Positions 1 to 11,100 of a stretch of DNA of 64,000 nucleotides are shown here, one piece after another. Position 1 is the stretch's first letter. The number at the start of each line of letters is the position of its first letter. A program made the translations under genes and the position numbers. The notes below the pieces were generated by a model. The model ran no database searches. It saw only the letters and a program-made list of their open reading frames with translations, and was not told the origin of the DNA. The DNA comes from Gonocerus acuteangulatus (Eukaryota > Arthropoda > Insecta > Hemiptera > Coreidae). The stretch lies in assembly GCA_946811695.1 (NCBI GenBank), contig OX328127.1, positions 47,337,373 to 47,401,372 on the forward strand. The letters are read 5' to 3'.

Positions 1-317
1 ACAGCACCTATTTGTTCCAGCGGGTCATTGACCTCAAACATACTGGGAAAAATTCGAATGGTTATTGTTCAATGTTCGCCAAATACTGCAAACAACACCT
101 CAATCACATGATCTTAACCCATTAGAACATTTATGGGCATTATTGACGTTAAAAATATCAAAATGTTCTTCAGGGAAAGAGTTAATCAGTAACCTTCATA
201 AGAAGGTGCTCCAGTTTGGGCATAAATCGATCTTCGGGAGAATAATTAACACGCAGAATCAATGCCCAGGAGTCTTCAAGCTGTCATAAATCAGAAAGGA
301 TATCCAACTAAATACTG
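1..317 (+). pseudogene. Tc1-like transposase, C-terminal fragment, frameshifted
   Basis: This is the decayed 3' end of a DDE transposase of the Tc1/mariner superfamily, running in from before the window. Three frames each keep a conserved block. Early, one frame reads DLKHT, matching the second catalytic Asp region (family form NDPKHT). The middle frame (65-289) reads SHDLNPLEHLW, matching the conserved block that holds the third acidic residue. A third frame from about 259 reads SMPRSLQAVINQKGYPTKY and stops at 315-317, the usual Tc1 C-terminal ending. At least two frameshifts separate these blocks, so it cannot make an active enzyme. The family assignment comes from these motifs; the exact subfamily is not resolved. 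Confidence 0.85.
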
Positions 318-344
318 AAAAGGGTTTATTAGAATCTTTATTTT

Positions 345-566
345 CGTTAACTAAGTGTATGAATAATTTTTTTGCTTATACAATTTCCAAATTTCATGTT
401 AACTTAATTTTATGAGGTATTAAATGTCTGCGCTTTATAAAATTAATGTAAAATGATGTCTATTACAACTATCTGTTGATATTTTGCGTTAGAAAAATTG
501 ATAAAAATATTTACGGCCAAAAAATTAAGTGTATGAATAATTTTTTGGCCTTAAATATTTTTATCA
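345..566 (+). repeat. Tc1-like 3' terminal region with direct repeats and a palindrome
   Basis: The motif AAGTGTATGAATAATTTTTT occurs twice in direct orientation downstream of the transposase stop, near 352 and 527. The second copy sits at the centre of a palindrome of about 65 bp (502-566) whose arms read ATAAAAATATTTA and its complement. Paired direct repeats inside a terminal repeat resemble the IR/DR end structure of some Tc1 elements. The left end lies outside the window, so the terminal-repeat call is inference. Confidence 0.5.
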
Positions 567-2192
567 CATATCAAAACAATACAGAAAGAACAACATTTTT
601 CTGTTTCTGTTATTAACTTTTATATATAGCATGATGCTTAAATAAACCATAATATTTACTATATTTTAAAGTATGTATTTATTTTACACAGGTAAAATTT
701 CAGGTTAAAATGCATTAAAACCATTTTTAATCATATCCAGTTTTTAATTTGCCATTCGAAAATACATATATTATTTACATGAAATCACTATGACAGAGAT
801 GAAGTAACTTCCAACTTCCAATTGGACCAATTGAGACTTCTCAGAGGGTTGTTCCAAAATGAAAAGTTATTTTTTATAAACTAATTTAGTTTTAATTGAC
901 TGTTATGACCAAATCCAGACTCAGAAATTGCATCTCCATCTTGGAAATTATTTAACCGATTTAGTTTTGAATTTTGCCGTTGTGCTTTATTTACATTGTT
1001 CTTTTCTTCAAGTATTATGTATTTATTACTTATATATGAATATTTAAATTATAATACTTCGATTTTATAGACCTTCAATTTGGCTTACATGTAAGGAATA
1101 TAGCGAAGTTCAGTGGTGGATTCTCAAATTCAAATCAAACAAATAAACATTCTTCAAACAAAAACATCACTTTCATAAATGATAAATGTTACATAAAAGA
1201 CAGCTGGTAATGGAGAGGCTTGGTGGGCAAAGTACAGTCCCTTTAACGTAGGTTTTTTACAGTTTATATTGAATATTGCATTCCGCTCAATAGAAGGTAA
1301 TTAATTCCTTCTAATCGGAGTACTATATCGAGCCAATGTATCGAGCAGTATCGAGTCGCGGTATCTGTATTGTATCCATACTCATAATCCAACAAAAGCC
1401 CAACCCCCCAGGCGGCGTTCGGAATAATTTACAAGATAAACACATATTATGATTAAAATTACACCGTTTAGCTTAATTATATTAAACAGATTAAACTGTT
1501 TACTCAATCAATGACGTTATTGGCATTATATCCTGAATACTTTTATCACACACACATACATATATATATATATATACAACAATACATTTTTTGCTGTAGA
1601 GTTACTTGTCGCTTTAGGACTCTGGACATCTGAGACAGCTAAGAAATTAACCATCAGGTGAATGGATACAACGGCTTTATTTGTTTTTTATGTTTGAGAT
1701 TGAATAAAAAGAAGAGCAAAAAAAAAATTAAAAAGTATCACACATGTTACATAATAGAAATAAATAAGAGTCTAGCTATAAAATGAGTAGATATTATTTG
1801 TATAAGTTAGAGATTGAACGCAAAGGGATTGAATTTGAAGAGATAAGGAAAGGAGGTTTAGATCTTAAGAAGATGGAGAGATGTTTGTACACTATACACA
1901 GAGTTATAGAGAAATATTCAGTGTCTTAGTAAAAAAAACAACAAAAAAACAATAATATTTATAAAAAAACGGGAAAAAAAACGATTTACGTAAGAGAAAA
2001 AATGAGGGAACAAAAAGTTATCATGAAAAATAAAATGGAACTATTAGCCTAATAATTTAATTTTCTTAAGAAAGGTTGATATATTAGAATAAATAAATAC
2101 ATGAATTTTAACAACATAACACTGATAACGTACATCCCTTTATCTTATTATTCTTACAGAAAACGTTCGATTTTCAGAAAAATCTATATTTC
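567..2192. other. AT-rich intergenic stretch
   Basis: No coding region or RNA gene is visible. A short CA/TA microsatellite lies near 1549-1576. The rest is AT-rich sequence with many short A runs and no obvious repeat structure. Confidence 0.5.
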
Positions 2193-2228
2193 GAACGTTT
2201 CGGTATGCGCTTTGGCAGCCTTCTTCAA
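2193..2228 (-). ncRNA. Decayed hammerhead-ribozyme-like motif
   Basis: On the minus strand the order is a CUGANGA-like block (here TTGAAGA), a stem-loop-sized spacer, then GAAAC followed by GTTC. The spacer and flanks align with the better copy at 7017-7050, and both have AAAATCTATATT just outside. The first core base is changed from C to T, so this copy is probably inactive. It is annotated because it marks a second member of the same repeat family. Confidence 0.4.
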
Positions 2229-2658
2229 CTAAAAATGCCTATGTGATTGAGAAGACCACGATAACTTTTAGGTGATCATGAAAAAGTGTAGCAGGTTTAA
2301 TTAACCCTAGATAGTACCTGAACTTGATGGTAATAATCAAAAGTACTCGTGAAGTTGGTAAATGGGAGCTCATAAAAAAGTTAATATTGATCTTACATTG
2401 CCAAATTATGTATTAAAGTACTGCTTTACACGTAATACATAATCAAACAATTATGTAACTTTGCAAATAATATACCTTAGATAATTAATTATGGGATGAA
2501 CTTGGAGACGAAAAACTGTACAAAAGAACAAGAAATTTGGGAAGATTTGCCAAATTTACATAAGAGAAATTGAACCACGATAGGAATCCGGCGAGGAGTC
2601 CGCTATTGGTCATTTTAGTCATAGATTCTAGCGTTTCAAATATATTTGAATCCTTCTT

Positions 2659-2842
2659 TGTTTATTTTTTACGGCTTATCTAGAACTTGGCCATTAGCTC
2701 CGGGCTATCTGAAGGTTGCCACCCTTTTATAATGTCAAAAGCACGTGGTCGGTCACCCATTCAGGTACTGGCCACGCCCGACTTAGCTTAACTTGAGTGA
2801 TCAACGGGAACCGGTGTATTCAACATGGCTATGGCCGTTGGC
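2659..2842 (-). mobile_element. 5S rRNA-derived SINE, apparently complete
   Basis: On the minus strand the element starts with a 5S rRNA-like head: GCCAACGGCCATAGCC, then AAGTTAAGC and GTCGGGCGTGG, then GGGTGACCGACCACG. These correspond to the 5S internal promoter (A box, intermediate element, C box). An unrelated tail follows (GGTGGCAACC, AGATAGCCCGGAG) and ends in an A-rich stretch. The 13-base word TTGAATCCTTCTT lies at 2646-2658 and again at 2843-2855, exactly flanking the element, which is a target-site duplication. 5S-derived SINEs (SINE3 class) are known; the class is assigned from the head only. The element is non-coding and would depend on a partner LINE. Confidence 0.85.
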
Positions 2843-3994
2843 TTGAATCCTTCTTAATCATATTTTTAGAAAGATTATTTGTAGGTTGTTATAATTTTTC
2901 TGTCTAGGTAAGAGTTTTCCCCTTTTCGTGTAAGAAAACCCACATCTATATTTGGGCATCGAATATAGATCGGAGAGCTAAAATTCAAGCATTATTGACT
3001 CCTTAGAAGTCTTAAAAGATATTCAGTCATAAACCTAATGATTTACTCCTGAAAAGACTAATCTGCCTCAGTACGTCTTTAATGATAAATCAGAAGTACG
3101 ACTATCCCCTTTCTAAGATATTAGACTGTTCATGAAAGTGATATAGCCCACGTGTGAATATGAGTAAGTACTCCGATATTTTGAACAGATTGCATCCATT
3201 CACATCTTTACAACCTATTCATGCAATGAGTCGATTGCCCGAATGATACAGTTTATAGGGATCATTCTGCTGTTGCTTTGTATGTTGTCTGTCCGAAAAT
3301 ATGGTTTACTATAAACTTTTGCTAGCTTAGCATTCTTCAACTCTTATTTTATTTTTATTTTATTAATTAAAACGTAGTTAGTAGTATATATATATAGCGT
3401 TAAATGCTTGATAATGAAGAGTTGATTACAATTAAACTGGATGACGTGTTGATTGTGCGTGATGAGCGCTGAGTGACAGGAGGGTTTCAGTGATAAAGGG
3501 TTTATAGGAGTGAGGCGAGGAGGGGAGCCCTTTGTAACAAACAGACTTACAAAAACATTATATTTCATACTGTATACTGGTCGTTTATTTTTATCTGTTA
3601 ATTTCATATTTTAATTGGCACGTGTGTGTGATTGCTTCATGGATTTCGTAAGAGCAAAAACTACAGTGTTTTCAAAGCCCACAATTTAGTTGGAGTTTCG
3701 TTTTGTATTATTATACTCTTAAATGAATTATAAAATTAATAATATAAAATGGAAATTTACTTTATATATCCTTGACATATCATTATTTTCAATCAAATTT
3801 GTTTTGTTTTTTTTTCCTTTTTATTTTTCATTTATTTTTTCTACATTTTTTTTTTTTTTTTCTGAACTTTCTTAAAACTTAAGGATCAAGAAAATAGGCT
3901 AATTCAAGTAATAAGGTTGGGAGGTGCTAATGAACCTGGCAGTCGGAGCACCGATAATTAATAAAAATAAAAAGTAAAAAGTTATAAGGTTGGG

Positions 3995-4165
3995 GCCAAC
4001 GGCTATAGCCAAGATTAATGCACTGAAGTTAAGCAACGTCGGGCGTGGCCAATACGTGGATGGGCGACCGACCACGTGCTCTTGCCATTTATAAAAGGGT
4101 GGCAACCTGTAGATAGTCCGGCGTTATAGCACAAATGTTGACACACTGCTTAAAAAAAAATAATA
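3995..4165 (+). mobile_element. 5S rRNA-derived SINE, second copy with internal deletion
   Basis: The head begins GCCAACGGCTATAGCC and keeps AAGTTAAGC, GTCGGGCGTGG and GATGGGCGACCG. The tail shares ATAAAAGGGTGGCAACC and AGATAGTCCGG with the copy at 2659-2842. Compared with that copy, about 18 bases are missing between the head and AAGTTAAGC. It ends in an A-rich tract that turns into an ATA repeat. No clean target-site duplication is seen, so the exact right end is approximate. Confidence 0.8.
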
Positions 4166-5364
4166 ATAATAATAAATATGGTTAGAGTTGCTATGATTTC
4201 TTGGAAAGGGCTGCATTCTCAGGAAACCTAATTGCAATTACAGCACAGAAGAAAATATAACATGACTGGGATTAAATATGTTTGCTCCTTTTGTAGGGTA
4301 CATTTGTGATGCTTAAAATAACCATTGCGCTAATAGTAAGACGACAGAATGTAGATCGAAAAAGAAACGATTCTAAGAGAAAAAGTACGATTCGAAGGAA
4401 TTGCATTATCACAACAGGGTTTCTATATCATCTTAATTCATAGTGTGTTCGGGGAGTTTAGAATATAAACTCTTACATTATAGCTTTCCTCCTACTACTT
4501 AGAATGAAACATTGCTCACGATTCTTATTTTATCTAATAATTTATTACGGGTTAGACACTCGTTTGGAGTTTAACTAATAGAGAATATTTTAAAGTGAGA
4601 GAAAGATAATATTAAAAATAAGACGAAATAGAAAACTTACTCGGAACGTTAATAATCCAGATGAATCGTTTTGATTTTACTGACTTACTAAAACTAATGT
4701 TAATTTAAACAATCTTTTTTAGCAATTATTCCAGTTTTCAAACGGAATATTATTTCAACCTTATATGTCGTAATATATTAGTAATACTCCTGCTAGAAAA
4801 ATTACTCATGACAAAACGTGCATGTAGCTCAGTTGGTTTTCTTCATGGTATGAAAATGCATAAGTTAGTAAAAACATACAATTGAAATAAAAAAGCGCAG
4901 ATTTATCATTATATAATAATAAAACGAATTCACACGAATCTTGTATCACCAGGTCGGCTTCCAAACCTACAAAATGTGGGGGTTCATCGCGTTTGCTTGC
5001 GTGAGATAACAAGTTGTGTACCGCCTACACATTTAGGTAGGTTTGATGCTCAGGTGCCCAAGTATGTAAACACAACGTTATTGTCGATTGCTTAACGACT
5101 TTTTACAATTTTTTTTTTTTATTTTATTTTTTTTTTTTTACTGTGCATCAAACAAATAACTAATTTTTATTTTTTTATTTTCTTTATTTATTTTTTTTCT
5201 TAGTTCTTTAGTTTTTTTTACATTACTTTTTGACATGTTTAATCATTCATGTTTTTCCCCCCTCTTCTCCTTTATGTTTAGTTTTTTTTTGTTTATATAC
5301 CTTTTTTTTATTATTTATTCTTTTTATTTTCATTTTTTAATTCATAAAAAAAATATAAAAAATT
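4166..5364. other. AT-rich intergenic stretch
   Basis: No gene is recognised. Positions 5105-5350 are strongly T-rich. The short open frame on the minus strand near 4806-5012 has no recognisable domain. Confidence 0.5.
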
Positions 5365-5944
5365 AACTGGAACCCAGAAATTGCACCCTTTCATTCCTTT
5401 AACTAAGAAAAAAATTAAGACTCAACTTTACTCGAACTTCAATAAAAGTGAAATTGAACTGGTAGGTAACTGATTTAGACACAGATCCAGTAGCCTTCAA
5501 TGAAAAAAATATGCAGTGGTTTTATTGCCTGTGAATATGACGACCAATGGTGGCTGACATGTGTACTCAACCAAAATGAGGAGATGGATTAAATACAATT
5601 TAATATCCAACATGTCTCAATTGTTACAAATTTCATTTTTCAAAAAATGTTTTGAAAATTTGTACATAACGATTTTTGAAAAACTGTACTTTTAAAATTC
5701 TGAATATATTTCAATCTTTAGTTCATTGACTACATATGTTGTTAGTTTCATTATGGGAACATTTTACAACATAATTTTAACTGATTTAGACTCTGATCCA
5801 GTAGCCTGCAATGAAAAAATATGTGGTGGTTTTATTACATGTGAATATGACAACCAGTGGCAGCTGGCATGTGTACTCAACAAATTACACAGTTACACAC
5901 AATAGCACAAAAATGGATATGACCGTTTATTAAATGTTATAAAT

Positions 5945-6011
<67 letters not shown>

Positions 6012-6943
6012 CATTGCCATCCCATAATAAAACCAGCATCATTTGTAGTCTAAAATTATGTAAAACATTTTTTGAAAAATGAAATTTGTAATAATTGAGA
6101 CATGTTGGATGTTAAATTTTATTTCATCTATCTCCTCATTTTTCTTGGGGCAATAAAACTACCACATATTTTTTCATTAAAGGCTACTGTATCTGCGTCT
6201 AAAGCAGTTACCTACCAGTTCAACTTCACTTTTATTAAAGTTCGAGTAAAGTTGAGTCATAATTTTTTTCTTAGTTAAAGGAATGAAAGGGTGCAATTTC
6301 TGGGTTCCAGTTTTTTTTTTTTTTTTTTTCCAAATCTCCCCTTTAATTTTAGTTCTGTCTGAAAAAAATTCAAATTTTGATCAGGGATGCTTATTGCTGA
6401 ATTTACAATACAAATACCCATCAATCACCATATTTTTACCAACGACGCAGTGACAATTATAAAGTCAAAATTATGTTATAAAATGATCCCGTTCCCATCC
6501 CATAATGAAACTAACAGCATATGTAGTCAATGAACTGAAGATTCAAATATATTTTTTTCAGAATTTTAAAAGTACAGTTTTTCGAAAACCGTTACGTACA
6601 AGTTTTCGAAATTTTTTTTGAAACGTAAAATTTGTAATAAGTTGGTCTTGTTGTATATCAAATTAAAGTCCATTTAATAAGCTAAACAATGAGACTATGC
6701 TGGCTTTTCTAGCTAAAATAGAACTCAATATATCAAGGAATTAACATTTTCCAATTGGCCAAAAAAAGGCTGTTTTTCAATACTTTGAAAATTAATACTA
6801 AAAAAAACGGAAACAGATAATTTTTTTAAAAAAATTGTACCATTCAAGGAGTTTTTAGAGCTATTAGGATTCAAAATTTCAAAAAAATCTAAGAGGGTCG
6901 GGTTGTAAACAGTACTTTCATTGGTTGAATTGACGTGGAATGG
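5365..6943. mobile_element. Fold-back repeat element, truncated copy
   Basis: This stretch is homologous to 50573-52111. It starts at the same block (GGAACCCAGAAATTGCACCC) and ends with the same terminus, a sequence complementary to GGGCCATTCCATGTCAA. The left terminal arm present in the other copy (49905-50570) is missing here. Internally, 5370-5530 and 6180-6310 are inverted relative to one another. A run of about 66 T lies at 5946-6011. No transposase reading frame is seen, so it is non-autonomous; superfamily not assigned. Confidence 0.75.
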
Positions 6944-6948
6944 CCCAA

Positions 6949-7148
6949 ACATGGAATAGTTGGGATTCGGCTAAAAAAAAACCTCAATACGATTTTTGTA
7001 AAAAATCTATATTCAGGACGTTTCGGCTAGTCTTTGGTAGCCTTCGTCAGCAATGAAAGTGCCGAGAGGCAGAGGAAGACCAAAGTTAACACTTAAGTAA
7101 CCATAGAGGAAGTATCGTTTTTTTAGCCGAATCCCAAATATTCCATGT
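6949..7148. repeat. Small palindromic element carrying a hammerhead core
   Basis: The arms CATGGAATAGTTGGGATTCG (from 6949) and the complementary sequence ending at 7148 pair over about 30 bases with one mismatch. The element is about 200 bp and encloses the hammerhead motif at 7017-7050. Its left side abuts the end of the fold-back element at 6943. Part of it aligns with the sequence near 2170-2270. Confidence 0.6.
7017..7050 (-). ncRNA. Minimal hammerhead ribozyme motif (PLE type)
   Basis: Read on the minus strand the order is CTGACGA, one A, then a hairpin with GGCT pairing to AGCC, then GAAAC, then GTC. CUGANGA and GAAA are the conserved hammerhead core and GUC is a permitted cleavage triplet. 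There is essentially no stem III loop, matching the minimal hammerheads described in Penelope-like elements, which are proposed to act as dimers. The extra A between the core and helix II is a departure from the textbook form. Self-cleavage has not been shown. Confidence 0.6.
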
Positions 7149-7479
7149 TTGCTTAACACCTCGACGGCTAACTATCTAATCTTCATGAAAAATAAACATT
7201 GTTATAAGAAGATTGAAGGAATAGTTGAAGTTAGTGTTAATAAAAATGACTAAGAACTAATAAATATTTCTCAAAACGAATAAAATAAGAAAGCCATATC
7301 GATAAATATACATGAAAGACCATAAATGGTTTAAAATAAAGGGAAGGTTCAAATATGTGTTTTTAACAAACAATATAAATTCCTGAAATTCCACTCCATT
7401 CCGCTTTTTAAAAAAGATATACATTTATATTTGATTGTTATGACTGAAAGATACGTGATGTGAAACGGTTGGCAAATTT

Positions 7480-7920
7480 GAGCCGGAGCAACGGAGGGAG
7501 AGAGAGGGGGAGCTGGGAGTGGGTCATGATGTCGAAGGGATGATAGACGTGAGATGGGAGGGAGGATAGGAAGGGAGATGGGAGGGAGGAGAGAGGGTGA
7601 GGAGGGGAGGCCGCTAGTCGGGGCACGTGACTATCTCACGTGGCTATAGCGGTATCGACGCCACTATTCCCCTCTCACTCCCACCTTCCCCTCTCTCCCC
7701 ACCACTATGTTCCCCTCCATCCCCACCATCTCCTCTTCACTCCCCCCCACTTACCCAAACCACTACCGAATAGTCATTCAGTGGCCGATCTCCAAAGTGA
7801 CAGCGTCCTACAGGTCCGTCACGCCGAGGAAGCGCCCGCACAGCTCAAGTGGTGACAGATCCCTCGGAAGGGGTCCTATCTCTCTGACCCTTCCTTACTC
7901 CAGGACAAGTGGATTAATTT
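7480..7920. promoter_or_regulatory. GC-richer region upstream of taranis, possible promoter/5' UTR
   Basis: Against an AT-rich background this block is rich in G and C, with long purine runs (7490-7610) and pyrimidine runs (7660-7760). Two CACGTG E-boxes lie close together near 7624 and 7637. It ends about 190 bases before the first taranis coding exon, a place where a promoter or 5' UTR is expected. No TATA box or initiator was identified with confidence, so the call rests on composition and position. Confidence 0.35.
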
Positions 7921-8107
7921 TTTTTAGTTTTTTTTTTTTTATTTATTTTATTTTTAATTTTTTTTCTTTAAAAAAACAAAACAAAGTTCAGTAGTGAATT
8001 AAAACAAGTGAAGTTAGTTTCGCGAAGCCGAAGGAATACCGCATATCCTAAGGAAAAAAATTAGAAAAAGTTCAGTGGGTTTAGTGACACAGTCGGATTA
8101 TGCTCAA

Positions 8108-8186
8108 ATGTTCCCTGAAGACTTCGCAGACACCTTTGAAAAGGAGAATATAGATTTTGGGAATACTTTCAGCATCCCATGCTTTG
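8108..8186 (+). CDS. tara: taranis, first coding exon
   Basis: This short exon encodes 26 residues, MFPEDFADTFEKENIDFGNT followed by FSIPCF, plus the first base of a split Gly codon. It ends at a GTATGT donor (8187-8192) in phase 1. The last exon at 41452 starts in the matching phase, and the join reads CFGSPEDSGIS. The start at 8108 has A at -3, and there is an in-frame stop upstream (8015) with no earlier in-frame ATG. An out-of-frame ATG at 8100 overlaps it. Assignment to this gene rests on phase, donor quality and position; a missing middle exon cannot be excluded without a transcript. Confidence 0.65.
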
Positions 8187-11100
8187 GTATGTACCATTTT
8201 TTATTCACAGTATTTTTGTAAATTTAACCAGTGATAATAGTGTTAAAATTATTTTCCGTTTTAAATATTTTCAAACACGTAATTTAAATAAATTAAAAAA
8301 AAAAATCTTAATTGCTTCGCAGAGAAAATAATCTTATTTGTGTTTAATTTAGCTATAAAAATATTTGTATTAGTAAATTATATGAATTAAACGTTCATTT
8401 TGAACATGACAACTACATTTTTTCGGTGTTTTGCCTTTCATTCCATGATCTTTATTTAATAAAATAATTTTTTAATGTTAGTTAAGTGATAATAGTATAT
8501 AAATATTGAAGTGGTAAAGTAATTCTGGTTGTTAACTTAATTAAATGTGTAAAAGCAATTATCCATAATGGTAGCTAATAGTTGTAATGGCTCCTAATTA
8601 CGTCGTTCAAATTTCAGTTAACGAAAAAAAATACAATGAGGTCATTATTAAATATCATTTAATTGCGGCCTCCCTCAGGAGTATTAAAAGGCCACTGGAC
8701 GAAGGGAGGTGTTTTTTAAATGAGACTAAAGGAGGGGGGCTTATTTAAACCGTGAGACTGGCGAGAATTGTTAAGCCTTCTGCCGTCAGGCGGCAGCACC
8801 TACCGGCTGTTATATTGAGGGGGTGTTTTGCAAGCCTCTTTGGCGAAATTCGTCCTTCGGCAACCTTGTACCTCCGTGCCACTTTCCAATCTCCCCTTAG
8901 CTCATGTAACCCCATTCCAGCTTTTCATAAAGAGGAAAAACGGCAAGAAGGGAAGTCCAATGGATTGAGCCCCCTCCATCGAGTAGAAACAGGAAATTCC
9001 CAGAGGGCTCCCAATCCAAACATGGAAGCGGGAAATCCAAAGAGGCCTTGGCCTGTTCTATATGAACCCCCAAGGCCAGTAGAAAAAAAACCACAATTTC
9101 TATGTCTTGTTTCTTCCAAGAAAATTCTATGAATTCTTTTATCATAGTCTACTTAAAACGAGAAAAAAAAAGAAAATTTATAATCATAAATTATATACGA
9201 ATATACTTACTTTATTTTAACTTCCCAAGTTCTCCTAGGTCTTTCTTATATTTTAGAAATTATAATGATTTATCTAAGCACCAATATTATAATAATAAAC
9301 TAAGAAAGCAAATAGATATTAAAATACTCCCTAAAAAACTAATAACATTTTCTGATCTAATTATTACATAATATGATAGAATATTAGTTATTATTGCTCC
9401 ATTATAGTATAATGCAAGTTAAAGTTAGAAAGTATAAGCCCCCTAAAATTAAAACTTTGGCAAGTAAGTAACTAATATATTCCATAAAATTTGAAAAATA
9501 AATATAAAATTAAAAACTAAAAAAGTATGTAGTGTAACGCGTATTATACAATATTAAAGGAAAGCAAAAAATGCAATTAAATAAAATGGGTAAAAAGAAG
9601 TCCATTATTATGAATTATTCATTAGGATCCAAGTAATAACAGTGCGCAGTTTTTTAAGTGAGTTATTTTAAAACTTAAATGATTTTTTTAGTGTGGCAAT
9701 AAAAACTGTATTATAAAAAACATATATATGTAACCATAAATCATTAAAAATTCCTAAAACAAGAATGAGATATTAATATCGTCAATAAAATTCCACAAAG
9801 CAACAGTTGCCATAAATTAGTGCTTAAACCGTAAAATATTTTAAGCCCCGGAGTTAAGATAAAACAAATCTGACGTTGGAAAACAGGATTATCTCAAGGA
9901 TTGTCCTGGCTGGGGCGACACTGTTTCCTTCCCTTTATGCTATGAATACGCTGTTTTTCCTTATTGTTATGTACACTAGTACTTCCCCATACATTCCTAT
10001 CAGTTATTAATTACTTCATTAAACGTCAATCCAAAAAATTGAATTAATCTTTTTTATTGTGTAGCAGTTAGACATTATTCACTGTGTTCAATCATCACTG
10101 CTTTATTCTTCTCATAGTATTATTTTATAGTGTTTTTTTAACTTCGAATTGATAAATAATAATAAAAACTATCTTTCTAATAATTATAAATTAATTAGTA
10201 AAAAAAAATATTAAGTTAAAAAATAAAAACGAGGAAAACTGCTTTGAGATTAAGCGGAAAATTAGAATTGGCTGAGCTAAAATTGATTGCCCAAGTGTCG
10301 ATGTAAAATTAGGCGTGAGAAATGATTTGCTCTCCACCCCCTCCATCAAGAGTAACAATTTATCCTCTTCACTTGCATAATATCAACTTCCTATCCGACT
10401 CCCATTATACATATTACTAACTTTCACTCATCACTTAGTGAAGTGATTTCAATCAGTTCTTTTGATTATTTTTAAATTAATCATAATCTGATAGAATCTT
10501 ATCAGATAATGTTTTCTTTTGTACTTTGATGAAACGCAAAACTTGAAATTTTTTTGATAGATTTTTACCCTTTGCATTTATACTCTACATTGATTTTTTT
10601 TTTTAAATGCGTGAAATGGTACCGTAAACGTAATCTAATATTTTCTTCTTTTTAATAAATTAATTTTTGCTTCAATTGCAAGTATAATTTTATGAAGACT
10701 ACATAAAAGATAAAAAAAAAAAAAAACTAATATTTTAATTGACCAACTGTTCACGTCTTACACAAGTTATTTAATCTCTTTGTGTAGTGTGTAAATTTAC
10801 TTCTCATTTCGGAGCGTGCTGACTATTGGCTGAGTTGTGCGATAAGAGGGAGGTGACGTCATTACGTCATCCATGCACGTAATAGAGTACTGATGTTTTC
10901 CCATATTTTACATCACTACATGAAACTCGTCCTGTTTTCCTCTATGGATATTCCCATTAATTCTCTTTGGGTCCATTACATGATCTAGTTAGCGATTGGT
11001 GCATATTATATTAAATAACTAATGAATTATTTAAAACGTATTTTTAATTTTATGTCTATCAGTCTTTATTCGCGATAACATTATTAAAAAAATAATATAA

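Noticed and set aside
4817..4990. tRNA-like A box (TAGCTCAGTTGG) followed by a GGTTCATCGC word
   Set aside because: The boxes are about 160 bases apart and no cloverleaf can be formed, so it is not a tRNA gene or clear SINE head.
8752..9132. 126-codon plus-strand open frame in a GC-richer part of the taranis intron
   Set aside because: The composition explains its length, and the peptide looks unstructured with no domain. A noncoding regulatory or repeat origin is more likely.
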